DNA of 60,392 nt from Bacteroidaceae bacterium (GCA_024401055.1 JAKSLT010000003.1:1-60392), one strand, 5' to 3'. Positions 35,353 to 44,143 are shown, counted from the first letter of the stretch. Notes: a model not told the origin generated them from the letters alone. Numbers and translations are program-made.

Positions 35353-35982
35353 TTATTTGGTTAAGACAGTTTCAATATTCTGCAAGGCACTCTCTGTCAT
35401 TACCACTACGCCGGCGTTCAGCACGCTGTAGGTGTTCACGTTGCAAGCAGCGCTCACCTTGGCCTCGGGCAGGTTACGGGCAGACAGATAGATATTCTTG
35501 TTGGCACCGGGAGTTACCATCAGCACCTTCTTACCCTCCAGCTTCAGAGCGGCGAGGATTTCCTTGAAGGACTTGGTGCGGGGAGTTTCCAGTTCGAAGT
35601 CTTCAACGACTACGAGGGCGCCTTCATTCACTTTATACGTCAGAGCGCTGCGGCGGGCAAGGGCCTTCACCTTCTTGTTCAGCTTGAAGCTGTAATCGCG
35701 GGGCTTGGGACCGAACACGCGGGCACCACCTACGAGCACGGGTGAGTTGATGTCACCGCGGCGAGCGCCGCCGCCGCCCTTCTGGCGACCGAGCTTGCGG
35801 GTAGAACCGCTCATTTCGCTTCTCTCCTTAGACTTTGCCGTGCCCTGGCGCTGGTCAGCAAGATACTGCTTCACGTCGAGGTAGATGGCGTGGTCATTGG
35901 GTTCGATGCCGAACACAGCATCGTTCAGGACAACCTTCTTGCCGGTCTCCTGACCTTTTATATTTAATACGCTGAGTTCCAT
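35353..35982 (-). CDS. rplD: Ribosomal protein L4
   Basis: A 209-residue protein with an extended loop ([20 protein letters not shown]) that reaches the exit tunnel. In E. coli L4 also represses the S10 operon. 3 bp after rplC. Confidence 0.98.
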   Translation of the reverse strand: MELSVLNIKGQETGKKVVLNDAVFGIEPNDHAIYLDVKQYLADQRQGTAKSKERSEMSGSTRKLGRQKGGGGARRGDINSPVLVGGARVFGPKPRDYSFKLNKKVKALARRSALTYKVNEGALVVVEDFELETPRTKSFKEILAALKLEGKKVLMVTPGANKNIYLSARNLPEAKVSAACNVNTYSVLNAGVVVMTESALQNIETVLTK

Positions 35983-35985
35983 GTC

Positions 35986-36603
35986 TTACTTCTGTACAAT
36001 TACGATTGAACCATTGCATCCGGCCACGCTGCCCTTGATGAGGAGCAGGTTATGCTCGGGGATGACCTTTAATACTTTGAGGTTTTGCGTGGTCACGCGA
36101 TCGCCGCCCATCTGGCCGCCCATGCGGAGACCCTTGAAAACCTTTGCGGGGTAAGAGCAGGCACCGATAGCACCCGGCTTGCGGGCACGGTCGTCCTGGC
36201 CGTGAGTGGTCTGGCCCACGCCGCCGAATCCATGACGCTTCATTACGCCCTGGAAGCCCTTACCCTTGCTCGTGCCGATGACGTCTACAAAGTTGGCGTC
36301 ATTGAACAGCTCAACGGTGAGGGTGTCGCCCAGGTTGTACTCCTGGTCAAAACCTGTGAACTCGGCCAAGTGGCGCTTCGGGGTCACACCGGCTTTCTTG
36401 AAGTGTCCGAGAAGGGCGTTGGAGGTATTCTTCTCCTTAGCCTCTTGGAAGCCAAGCTGCACGGCAGCATAGCCATCCTTCTCGACACTCTTCACCTGGG
36501 TAACCACGCAAGGACCTACTTCGATAACAGTGCACGGCACGTTCTTGCCGTCGGCACTGAAAACGGATGTCATTCCGATTTTCTTTCCAATTAATCCTGG
36601 CAT
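35986..36603 (-). CDS. rplC: Ribosomal protein L3
   Basis: A 205-residue 50S assembly initiator. It starts [20 protein letters not shown] and carries [20 protein letters not shown]. First gene of this cluster: the usual rpsJ before it is missing, and about 200 bases of untranslated leader precede it. Confidence 0.98.
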   Translation of the reverse strand: MPGLIGKKIGMTSVFSADGKNVPCTVIEVGPCVVTQVKSVEKDGYAAVQLGFQEAKEKNTSNALLGHFKKAGVTPKRHLAEFTGFDQEYNLGDTLTVELFNDANFVDVIGTSKGKGFQGVMKRHGFGGVGQTTHGQDDRARKPGAIGACSYPAKVFKGLRMGGQMGGDRVTTQNLKVLKVIPEHNLLLIKGSVAGCNGSIVIVQK

Positions 36604-36800
36604 TTCAGTTGATTTGAGTTGTTAATAAAGTTGTTAATAATATGGTTTGTTTGGTTAATTGCTTGGTATGGTTTACATTCCGCCGAATTTTCTTTGGCGC
36701 ATTATCCCCCTTTACGCTTAGGGGCGCACACGCCGAAAGCCGCCATAAGGCAGCCAAAATCAGAGGATTACGCACTTTAATGTACGCATTCCACACTTTT
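36604..36800 (-). other. Leader of the ribosomal operon, structured
   Basis: About 200 transcribed bases before rplC. Read leftwards they can form at least one stem (GCGCCCC...GGGGGATAATGCGC) and are then AT-rich up to the start codon. In E. coli the S10 leader binds L4. A similar autoregulatory role here is inference only. No rpsJ frame is present. Confidence 0.4.
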
Positions 36801-36807
36801 TCGGTTG

Positions 36808-36839
36808 CAAAGATACGCATTATTTTCCAAACTACCAAC
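36808..36839 (-). promoter_or_regulatory. Promoter of the ribosomal operon
   Basis: TATCTTTG (complement of 36808-36815) fits the -7 box. GTTG, complement of 36836-36839, lies 20 bp upstream in the -33 position. Confidence 0.6.
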
Positions 36840-36909
36840 ACTTTACACAATTTTTTTTAATTTTTTTTCACAGGCGCCCCCGCTTCGGAGCTCAAAAAAG
36901 CTGATTCTC

Positions 36910-36997
36910 CGAAGCCTTGAAGCCCCGAAATCTCGAAGTTTCGAAGCCTCGATACCCCGAAGCGCCGATACCCCGATACCTCGAAGCCTCGGCACCT
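36910..36997. repeat. 8-bp repeat array, 11 units
   Basis: Units beginning CGAAG, CGAAA, CGATA or CGGCA (one begins TGAAG) start every 8 bases from 36910 to 36990 without an insertion or deletion. Noncoding, between the ribosomal operon and hsdR. Confidence 0.85.
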
Positions 36998-37023
36998 CTC
37001 TCACGCGCTGTATATATAATAAT

Positions 37024-37068
37024 GAACGCGCGCGAGCGCGCATAGCAAGCGCTCGCGCGCGCGTTTTT
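37024..37068. terminator. GC-alternating hairpin with T6 on the plus strand
   Basis: ACGCGCGCGAGCGC pairs with GCGCTCGCGCGCGCGT, followed by TTTTTT. It looks like a rightward terminator, but no gene or promoter precedes it on that strand, so it may protect hsdR from read-through or have another role. Confidence 0.5.
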
Positions 37069-37070
37069 TG

Positions 37071-37106
37071 CGTCACCTGCGTCATTAGCATCACCTACGT
37101 CACCCT
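37071..37106. repeat. 9-bp repeat array, four units
   Basis: CGTCACCTG, CGTCATTAG, CATCACCTA and CGTCACCCT follow each other directly after the hairpin. Confidence 0.7.
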
Positions 37107-37222
37107 ACCCTCCGCCTCCGGTCGCCCACCTCCGGTCACCCGCGTTCTTACGCCTCACACGTGCCGTGTTGCCTGTCTCTGACCCTCTAAATTCACAAAA
37201 CACAACGTTTTCCCGCGCAACT

Positions 37223-37255
37223 TCTTGCAAGAATGAGAATAAAGTCGTAATTTTG
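37223..37255 (+). promoter_or_regulatory. Promoter for the restriction operon
   Basis: TAATTTTG at 37248-37255 fits the -7 box, and TTG at 37225-37227 lies 20 bp upstream. Leader of about 45 bases before hsdR. Confidence 0.6.
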
Positions 37256-37308
37256 CAAGGCAAAATCTTTATCGCGCCTTACGCACACCATAAAACTCTC
37301 TACAAAAC

Positions 37309-39642
37309 ATGGAAAACGTATTTGTGCCCAACCCCACTGCGGACTACAACGAACCAGAGACACGCGACTTCATCACCGATGCCCTCAAGGCTAAGGGATG
37401 GCAGATCCACAAGAACATGCGTTACGAGTATCCTATCACCGACGGACAGATACACATCGGCGAGGACGGTGAGCCCAGACGCGAGACTCCGCGCTTTGCC
37501 GACTATCTCCTCTTCGCCCCCAACGGCAAGCCTCTCGCCGTGGTGGAAGCCAAGCGCGCCGGCAAACTCGGCAGCACGGGTATCCAGCAGGCCATAGAGT
37601 ACGCACGCCTCATCGACGCTCCCTTTGCTTTCTCCAGCAACGGCAAGGAGTTCGAGTATTACTGCATGGCCAATGCCGGGCAGGCCACGCTCTCTATGGA
37701 TTCCTTCCCCACACAGGACGAACTCTGGCAGCGCTACTGCTACAACCAGGCCTACACGCCCGAGCAGATTGAGATTGTCAGCAAGCCCTACTACAACGAC
37801 GCCGAGGGCCGCGAGCCGCGTTACTATCAGCGCATCGTCATCGACCGCGTGGTAGAGGCCTTCGCACGCGGACAGAAGCGCATGATGTTCGTCATGGCCA
37901 CGGGTACGGGCAAGACCTACACGGCCTTCCAGATTCTCTACCGCCTCCTCCAGTCAAGCGTAGCCTCAAACATGCGCATCCTCTATCTGGCCGACCGCAA
38001 CATCCTCATCGACCAGACGATGGCGCAGGACTTCAAGCCCTTCGGCAAGAAGATGGTGAAGATTGAGCAGCGCACGGCTTCGCAGAGTCACGAGATTTTC
38101 ATGAGCCTCTACCACCAGCTCGTGCAGTACAACCTGCCGGAGGGCGCGCCCCAGCCCTACGAGCAGTTCAACCGCGACTTCTTCGACGTTATCATGATTG
38201 ACGAGTGCCACCGCGGTTCGGCGCGCTACAACTCCGAGTGGCGCAAGATTCTCGACTATTTCTCCTCCGCCACCCATATCGGCATGACGGCCACGCCGAA
38301 GGACGACACCGACGCCAACAACAGCAACATCGGCTACTTCGGCGAACCCCTCTACACCTATTCCCTCCGTCAGGGCATCGAGGACGGTTTCCTCGCTCCC
38401 TACCGCATCACGCAGGCGCATATCAACGTGGATTCCGAGGGCTACGTCCTGCGCGAGCCCGAGGCCGAGTATTTTGAAAACAAAAGCACCGGCGACCGCC
38501 TCTATCAGGACGACCTCCCGCGCCACGCCGGCATCGAGGAGCACTACGACGTGGCAGCACGCCGCATCACGCAGATGCTCGAGGAGATAGGCCCCATGAC
38601 GAAGACCATCGTCTTCTGCGACGAGGAGATTGACGCCGCCGAGATGCGCAAGGCGCTCATCCGCCACAACCAGCAGCGGCAGGTGGAGAACCAGAACAAG
38701 TACATCATGCGCATCACCGCCTCCGATGCCGAGGGCAAGAAGGAGATTACCAACTTCATCTCCAAGAACTCCCCCACGCCCACCGTCGTCACTACCTCGC
38801 AGCTCCTCTCCACGGGTGTCGATACGAAGACCGTGGGCCTCATCGTGCTCTATCGCAACATCACCTCCATGACGGAGTTCAAGCAGATTATCGGACGCGG
38901 CACGCGCATCGTGGAGCAGCGCAAGTACTATTTCGACATCCTCGACTTCCGCGGCGCCACGGAACTCTTCTTCGACCCCGCCTTCGACGGCGAACCCCTG
39001 CCCCCTACCCACGAAGGCACCGGCGCCGGCAACAAGAAGAAGCGCCCCACGACGGCGAAGGTCTATAAGCCCATCCTCGGCGGTTCGGGCCAGGAGATTC
39101 TCATCGACCACGAGAAGAAGATGGTGCTCGACAAGGACGGCCGCCCCATCACCACCTCCTACATCGACTATTCCGCCACGCATTTCCACAACATTTTCTC
39201 CTCGCTCGACGATTTCCTCCAGCGTTGGAACGCCGCCGAGCGCAAGCAGGCCATCGTGGATATCATCGAGCAGGAGGGCGTAGATTTCTCTGCCCTGCGC
39301 GCCCTCTATCCCGAGCAGTATGCCGACCGCGACATCTTCGACATCATTCTGGGCATCGCCTTCCAGCAGCAGATGCTCTCACGCCGCGAACGTGCCCGTC
39401 GCGTCAAGGAGAAAAAGCTTTTGGAACGCTATAGCGGCGACGCCCGCCGCGTGCTGGAAATCCTCCTCGACACCTACGCCATCCACGGCATCCTCGCCTT
39501 CGAGAATCAGGAGGCCCTCAAGGTCAGCGAGATTGCCAGCATCGGCACACCCCTCTATATCAAGAAGGCCCTCTTCGGCGGAACCGAGGAATACAAAGCG
39601 CTCATCCGCGAGATAGAAGAGATTCTCTACGCCACGGCGTAG
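37309..39642 (+). CDS. hsdR: Type I restriction enzyme, R subunit (EcoEI-like)
   Basis: The 777-residue motor and nuclease subunit of a type I restriction-modification system cuts unmodified DNA after translocation. The N-terminal nuclease domain has the pattern RFADYLLFAPNGKPLAVVEAK (about residues 63-84, with the D...E.K catalytic core). Helicase motor: Walker A ATGTGKT at about 197-203, Walker B DECH at about 298-301, motif III MTATP, and motif VI QIIGRGTRI. The C-terminal 150 residues would contact the methylase complex. The start at 37309 follows a good promoter. First of three genes, whose gaps are filled by decamer arrays. Confidence 0.93.
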   Translation: MENVFVPNPTADYNEPETRDFITDALKAKGWQIHKNMRYEYPITDGQIHIGEDGEPRRETPRFADYLLFAPNGKPLAVVEAKRAGKLGSTGIQQAIEYARLIDAPFAFSSNGKEFEYYCMANAGQATLSMDSFPTQDELWQRYCYNQAYTPEQIEIVSKPYYNDAEGREPRYYQRIVIDRVVEAFARGQKRMMFVMATGTGKTYTAFQILYRLLQSSVASNMRILYLADRNILIDQTMAQDFKPFGKKMVKIEQRTASQSHEIFMSLYHQLVQYNLPEGAPQPYEQFNRDFFDVIMIDECHRGSARYNSEWRKILDYFSSATHIGMTATPKDDTDANNSNIGYFGEPLYTYSLRQGIEDGFLAPYRITQAHINVDSEGYVLREPEAEYFENKSTGDRLYQDDLPRHAGIEEHYDVAARRITQMLEEIGPMTKTIVFCDEEIDAAEMRKALIRHNQQRQVENQNKYIMRITASDAEGKKEITNFISKNSPTPTVVTTSQLLSTGVDTKTVGLIVLYRNITSMTEFKQIIGRGTRIVEQRKYYFDILDFRGATELFFDPAFDGEPLPPTHEGTGAGNKKKRPTTAKVYKPILGGSGQEILIDHEKKMVLDKDGRPITTSYIDYSATHFHNIFSSLDDFLQRWNAAERKQAIVDIIEQEGVDFSALRALYPEQYADRDIFDIILGIAFQQQMLSRRERARRVKEKKLLERYSGDARRVLEILLDTYAIHGILAFENQEALKVSEIASIGTPLYIKKALFGGTEEYKALIREIEEILYATA

Positions 39643-39650
39643 CCCCCCCG

Positions 39651-39742
39651 ATTGATTCTTCTCGATTGCAATCGACTGCAATCGATTCCAATCGACGCCC
39701 CGCTCGATTCTTCCCGATTCCAATCGATTCCAATCGACAACC
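39651..39742. repeat. 10-bp CAATCGA array, first copy
   Basis: CAATCGA recurs at exactly 10-bp steps (39669, 39679, 39689; then 39721, 39731). Variants of TCGATTNNAATCGA make each unit near-palindromic. It fills the gap after hsdR, and a C-rich tract follows up to the next ATG. Confidence 0.9.
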
Positions 39743-39769
39743 CTCAACCCCCTCCCCCCCCCCACCACC

Positions 39770-40516
39770 ATGATAAAAATCACCTCAACCTCCGGCTACA
39801 TGAAGATGGACTTCTGGATCCTCTCCTACATCCTCCAACTCGGCACGATGGAGTTCTGCCAGCGTTTTCTCGACATGCGCGTTGACCCCAAGGGGCGCTG
39901 GCTCGACCAGATGACGCAGGCGGCGCGCTCCATCACCGAGAACATTGCCGAGGGAGCCTCGCGCCATCAAACCTCGCGCGAGACGGAGATGAAACTCCTC
40001 GACGTGGCGCGTGCCTCCGCCAACGAACTGGCGGGCGACTTCATGTTCTGGCTGTCGCTGAAGGGCGAGTTGTGCTGGAGCCGCCACGACCCGGCATACA
40101 ACGCCGTCCGCCAACTGCGTCTCGACCCCGCCTACTATGACGACGACGAACTCATCGTCCGCGAGGCGATGCGCCACGCCCTACAGCAGAAGTCGCGCTT
40201 CGACCATTGGCTGAAGGCCGACGACGTCACCGCCGCCAATGCCCTCCTGGTGCTGACGGGGCGCGTCATCAAGATGATAGAGGCACAGCTGCAAGGACTT
40301 CTCGAGCAGTTCCGCGAGGAAGGCGGCTTCACCGAGAACATGACGCAGGAACGCCTCGCCGCCCTCAAGCAGAAAGCCACCGCCGAGGGAGCCCCCACCT
40401 GCCCCAAATGCGGCGCCCCCATGCGCAAGCGTATGATAAAGAAAGGCACCCACCAGGGCGAGGAGTTCTGGGGCTGCACCGAATACCCCCGCTGCGACGG
40501 AACGAGGCGCCTCTGA
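39770..40516 (+). CDS. Four-helix-bundle protein with topoisomerase-type zinc finger
   Basis: The 248-residue protein begins with a four-helix-bundle region (about residues 15-190) of the S23-like type, including QAARSITENIAEGASRHQTS. A C-terminal C4 zinc finger (CPKCGAPMRKRM...GEEFWGCTEYPRC, about 208-243) resembles the DNA-binding fingers at the end of topoisomerase I. Four-helix-bundle suffix proteins of this kind are often found next to type I restriction genes; the role is unknown. DNA binding by the finger is a fair inference. It sits between hsdR and hsdM, with a decamer array on each side. Confidence 0.8.
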   Translation: MIKITSTSGYMKMDFWILSYILQLGTMEFCQRFLDMRVDPKGRWLDQMTQAARSITENIAEGASRHQTSRETEMKLLDVARASANELAGDFMFWLSLKGELCWSRHDPAYNAVRQLRLDPAYYDDDELIVREAMRHALQQKSRFDHWLKADDVTAANALLVLTGRVIKMIEAQLQGLLEQFREEGGFTENMTQERLAALKQKATAEGAPTCPKCGAPMRKRMIKKGTHQGEEFWGCTEYPRCDGTRRL

Positions 40517-40535
40517 GCGCGGCCCACCGCCCCCC

Positions 40536-40707
40536 GATAGATTCTTCCCGATTGCAATCGACCCCAATCGATTCCAATCGACGCCCCGATTGATTCCCCT
40601 CGATTCTTCCCGATTCCAATCGATTCCAATCGATTCCAATCGACAACCCTCAACCCCCCTCGATTCCAATCGACCCCAATCGACTGCAATCGACCCCAAT
40701 CGACAAC
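40536..40707. repeat. 10-bp CAATCGA array, second and longer copy
   Basis: CAATCGA at 40555, 40565, 40575; 40617, 40627, 40637; 40667, 40677, 40687 and 40697, always in 10-bp register. It shares longer blocks with the first copy (for example AATCGACAACCCTCAACCCC), so one was probably copied from the other. Confidence 0.9.
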
Positions 40708-40713
40708 AAAAAA

Positions 40714-42999
40714 ATGACATTCTCCTGGAAAACCGCCCGCGACATCATGCGCGCAGACAGCAACGTAAGCACCGAATACCAGCGACTCGAGCAGTTCGTC
40801 TCGCTCGTCTTCCTCCGTATCTACAACGCCCTTGAAGAAGAGTGGGCCGACGAGGCCGACTCCGAAGGCCGCGACTACACCCCCGCCCTCCCCGACGAGT
40901 ACCAGTGGGACGCATGGGCCCTCCCCGACGCCGCCGGAAAGGCGCTCACCGGAGAAGAGCTCGTCCTCCACCTCAATGCCCTCTACCGCCACTGCGCCAC
41001 CATGTCAGTCGTAGGCCTCGAACCCCGGCAGAAAATCGTGCGACGCGTCTTCGAGGGCCTCACCCAGCACATGCGCGACGGCTACCAGCTCCGCCAGCTC
41101 ATCGACCTCGTCAACTCCCTCAACTACCACGACGCCCGCCAGCGACACCTCTTCGGACAGATGTACGAGGAAATGCTCCGCATCATGCAGTCGAGCAAGG
41201 AGACGGGCGAATACTACACGCCACGCGCCGTCACGCAGTTCATCGTGGAGCAACTCAACCCCCGCCTCGGCGAGCGCTTCGGCGACTTCGCCTGCGGCAC
41301 CGGAGGATTCCTCACCGCCGCCATCGACCACCTCCACCGCGCCGGCGTCAGCACCAAGAAAGAGGTGGAGCAACTCCAGCAAGCCATCGTGGGGTGCGAA
41401 CTCAAGAGCATCCCCTACCTCCTCTGCGCCACCAACCTCCTCGTCCACGGCATCGACAACCCCACCCTCACCGCCGGCACCGCCTTCTCCAAAAACATCA
41501 ACGACTACGACGACTGCGAGCGCGTGGACGTCATCGGCATGAACCCGCCCTACGGCGGCATGACCACCGCCACCGAGCTCACCAACTTCCCCGAGAACGT
41601 GCGCACCTCCGAGACCGCCGTCCTCTTCCTCGCCTACATCTGCAAGCGACTGCGGGAAGGCGGACGCGCCGGCGTCATCATCCCCGACGGCTTCCTCTTC
41701 GGCTCCGACGGCGCCTCCGTAGAAGTGAAGAAACTCCTCCTCCAGCACATGAACCTCCACACCATCGTGCGCCTCCCCTCCAGCGTCTTCGCCCCCTACA
41801 CCAGCATCACCACCAACATCCTCTTCTTCGACAACCGCACCGCCCCCGGCGCCCCCGCCGGCTTCCGCACCAAGGACGTGTGGGTATATCGCCTGGACAT
41901 GCCCGAAGGCTACAAGCACTTCTCCAAGACAAAGCCCATCCTCCCCGAGCACATGCAGCCCCTCAAAGAGTGGTGGCTCGACCGCCGCGAACTCACCGAC
42001 CCCACCGACGACCCCGCCCGCCTCACCTACAAGGCCCGACGCTTCACCGCTGCCGAAATCGCCGAGAGCGGCTACAACCTCGACCTCTGCAAATACCCCA
42101 AGGAAGAAGAAATCATCCTCACCCCCGACGAACTCCTCGCCGACTACCACGAGCGCCGCACCGCGCTGGACGCAGAGATAAGCCGCAGGCTCTCCTCCGT
42201 CGGGAGATTGATAAGCGGCGACGACATAGAGAGCTGCCCCCCTGAAATCCTTAACCCTTGGAAAGATTTGGGAGCCTTGACCGAGAACTTGCCCGACAAA
42301 CTGCGCAAATCCGTTCTGCAAGAAGCCATCCACGGTCGCCTCGTACCCAACACCCTACAACCCGGAGAACTCACCGCCCGCGAACTCCTCAACGACATCC
42401 TCTCCGCACGACAAAAAACCGAAAACGAAACCAAAGGCAAAAAAGCCAAAAAACTCACACTCAACAAGGTTGATGAAGAGCCGTGGGAGTTGCCGGAGGG
42501 GTGGTGCTGGTGCAGGTTGGGGGATATTGCAAATATAAATGGCGGTTTTGCTTTTAAGAGCACAGATTATAAGAAAGAAGGATATAGGGTTATTCGTATT
42601 TCCGATTTTAACGAACAGGGCTTTGTTAACAAGTCAATTGTAAGATACGATTATGAAGAGAAATTAGCACCATACCTTCTTCAACAAAATGACATACTGA
42701 TGTGTATGACAGGCGGGACTGTGGGTAAAACATACTATGTGACCAATATCAATGAACCAATGCTTGTCAATCAGCGTGTAGCAACTATACGAGCAATTGG
42801 ATTGAGTTCTGATTATGTAAACTTTTTCATTAAGTCCCCATATATTGCGCAAATAATTGAAGATTGCAAGAACTCTACAAACGACAATATCTCAATGGGA
42901 GATATTTTGGGATTTCATTTCCCCCTTCCCCCACTCTCCATTCAGCACGAAATTGTCTCAAAAATCGAGGAAATTTTTGCTGTTTTAGACTCGTTTTGA
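40714..42999 (+). CDS. hsdM: Type I methylase fused to a half specificity subunit (HsdM-HsdS)
   Basis: The 761-residue protein combines both functions. Residues 1 to about 500 are an N6-adenine methyltransferase HsdM: helical N-terminus, SKETGEYYTPRAVTQFIV, motif I FACGTGGF near 191-198, and NPPY near 277-280. A linker (about 520-595, PDKLRKSVLQEAIHGRLVPN) resembles the conserved helices of HsdS. One target-recognition domain (about 600-745, GWCWCRLGDIANINGGFAFK...) follows, with a final coiled-coil helix. There is no separate hsdS. A lone half-S could dimerise to read a symmetric site. From about 42520 the DNA becomes clearly AT-rich, unlike the GC-rich methylase part, so the recognition domain was probably exchanged. 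Confidence 0.9.
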   Translation: MTFSWKTARDIMRADSNVSTEYQRLEQFVSLVFLRIYNALEEEWADEADSEGRDYTPALPDEYQWDAWALPDAAGKALTGEELVLHLNALYRHCATMSVVGLEPRQKIVRRVFEGLTQHMRDGYQLRQLIDLVNSLNYHDARQRHLFGQMYEEMLRIMQSSKETGEYYTPRAVTQFIVEQLNPRLGERFGDFACGTGGFLTAAIDHLHRAGVSTKKEVEQLQQAIVGCELKSIPYLLCATNLLVHGIDNPTLTAGTAFSKNINDYDDCERVDVIGMNPPYGGMTTATELTNFPENVRTSETAVLFLAYICKRLREGGRAGVIIPDGFLFGSDGASVEVKKLLLQHMNLHTIVRLPSSVFAPYTSITTNILFFDNRTAPGAPAGFRTKDVWVYRLDMPEGYKHFSKTKPILPEHMQPLKEWWLDRRELTDPTDDPARLTYKARRFTAAEIAESGYNLDLCKYPKEEEIILTPDELLADYHERRTALDAEISRRLSSVGRLISGDDIESCPPEILNPWKDLGALTENLPDKLRKSVLQEAIHGRLVPNTLQPGELTARELLNDILSARQKTENETKGKKAKKLTLNKVDEEPWELPEGWCWCRLGDIANINGGFAFKSTDYKKEGYRVIRISDFNEQGFVNKSIVRYDYEEKLAPYLLQQNDILMCMTGGTVGKTYYVTNINEPMLVNQRVATIRAIGLSSDYVNFFIKSPYIAQIIEDCKNSTNDNISMGDILGFHFPLPPLSIQHEIVSKIEEIFAVLDSF

Positions 43000-43004
43000 A
43001 CTTC

Positions 43005-43140
43005 TTCCCTTTTAATTTGCACTAGTTCCCTTTTAATTTTCACTGAAAGGGAAGTAGGAAAAATTAAATGGGAACTAATTCAAATTAAAAGAGGACTAGT
43101 GCGAATTAAAAGAGGACTAGTTTCAAGCGAAAGGGAATTA
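43005..43140. repeat. 21-bp repeat array, two direct and four inverted units
   Basis: Direct units at 43005 and 43026 (TTCCCTTTTAATTT...). Inverted units end in ACTA or ATTA and start at 43057, 43078, 43099 and 43120. Same family and layout as 21836-21992, and again in a convergent gap. Confidence 0.9.
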
Positions 43141-43176
43141 GTTTCCGCCTTTCCCCGCAACGTGCGGGACGAAACG

Positions 43177-43214
43177 GAGCGAGCCCCCGCGGCATGTGCT
43201 GCGGGGGCTCGCTC
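43177..43214. terminator. Strong GC hairpin between convergent genes
   Basis: GAGCGAGCCCCCGC at 43177-43190 pairs with GCGGGGGCTCGCTC at 43201-43214. It probably ends the leftward S24 gene, though the U-tract is weak. Confidence 0.55.
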
Positions 43215-43267
43215 GTCTGATTGTATGTTGGGCCGGCCGGCTATCGGGGGGCTCCGTTTTTCTCCCG

Positions 43268-44143
43268 TCAGCCCACGCGGCTGAGGGGTTCTCCGCGCAG
43301 GCCTACGGTGGTGCGGCGGGCCACTTCGAGGTAGTCGAAGAAGCGGCGTATGGTGACGGGGGCGTCGGAGGCGTTCCACAGGCTGACGGGCCGCGAGAAG
43401 GACTGCACGTCGAGGTTGGCGCGCATGTCGCGGACGTTGAGCACGGGGGCCTCGTCGCCCATGACGTCCTGGAGGAGCGACTGGAAACCCACGTAGTCGT
43501 CCTTCATGATGATGGCGCGGTCCACGAAGACGCGATACACGGGGAACCATGCGCGGCTCTCGCCCATTTTCTTGCTGTCCATGTAGCTGCGCGCGGCGGC
43601 AATGGCGCGCTCTATGTCCTTGCGGCCGTAGGCGGCGGCACTGTCGCCCTGCTGCTGGCGGATGAGGCGCGCGCACTCGCTGAGCTTGGCGCGCGGAGCC
43701 TCGTGGATGATTTGCATGACGCGGCCGATGATGCGGCAGTCGGCCGCGTCGCCGAGGCTGATGGGGAGGAAGGCGGTGTTGCCGGGCACGAGCCAGCGGC
43801 CCTCGCGCTCGTCCTCGTAGTAAGCCTTGACGGTCATGGCGCCGTCGATGCTGGCGATGACCATGTCGCCGCTCTCCGCGACGTCCTGTATGCGTACGAG
43901 GAGACGGTCGCCCTCGCGGAGGTCGTAGTCGCGCATCGACTCGCCGCGCACGAGGAGCGAATACATGCAGTTCTCGGCGAAGGCGCGCGGCACGGACATC
44001 ATCTCGCCCTCGTAGTCGCCGGGTTCGTGCGGCAGGCCGGCCTGCACGCCGCAGTTGAAATAAGGCACATCTGCGCAGGGACCCTCGAGGACGAGACCGG
44101 CGCGGCGCAGACTCTCAGCGATGGAAAGGAAATCTTTGGTCAT
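43268..44143 (-). CDS. UmuD/LexA-like S24 peptidase with novel C-terminal domain
   Basis: The protein has 291 residues from the ATG at 44143, chosen because upstream codons run through an AT-rich noncoding stretch. Residues 25-140 match UmuD-type S24 proteins: a possible self-cleavage site C31-G32 (FNCGVQAG), then the catalytic Ser69 in RGESM and Lys106 in MTVKAY, 37 residues apart as in UmuD and LexA. No helix-turn-helix is visible in the short N-terminus, so it is closer to UmuD than to LexA. Residues of about 150-291 form an extra domain (AAARSYMDSKKMGESRAWF, IMKDDYVGFQSLLQDVMGD) that I do not recognise. No DNA polymerase gene is adjacent. A role in DNA-damage response is inferred. Confidence 0.75.
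   Translation of the reverse strand: MTKDFLSIAESLRRAGLVLEGPCADVPYFNCGVQAGLPHEPGDYEGEMMSVPRAFAENCMYSLLVRGESMRDYDLREGDRLLVRIQDVAESGDMVIASIDGAMTVKAYYEDEREGRWLVPGNTAFLPISLGDAADCRIIGRVMQIIHEAPRAKLSECARLIRQQQGDSAAAYGRKDIERAIAAARSYMDSKKMGESRAWFPVYRVFVDRAIIMKDDYVGFQSLLQDVMGDEAPVLNVRDMRANLDVQSFSRPVSLWNASDAPVTIRRFFDYLEVARRTTVGLRGEPLSRVG

Noticed and set aside
36605-36850. Leftward frame of 81 codons in the position expected for rpsJ
   Set aside because: The translation (ending in many Thr and Leu) has no similarity to S10 and covers the leader and promoter of the ribosomal operon.
43080-43676. Leftward frame of 198 codons overlapping the S24 gene
   Set aside because: It is an out-of-frame reading of the S24 gene, rich in Arg, Pro and His, and extends through the repeat array.
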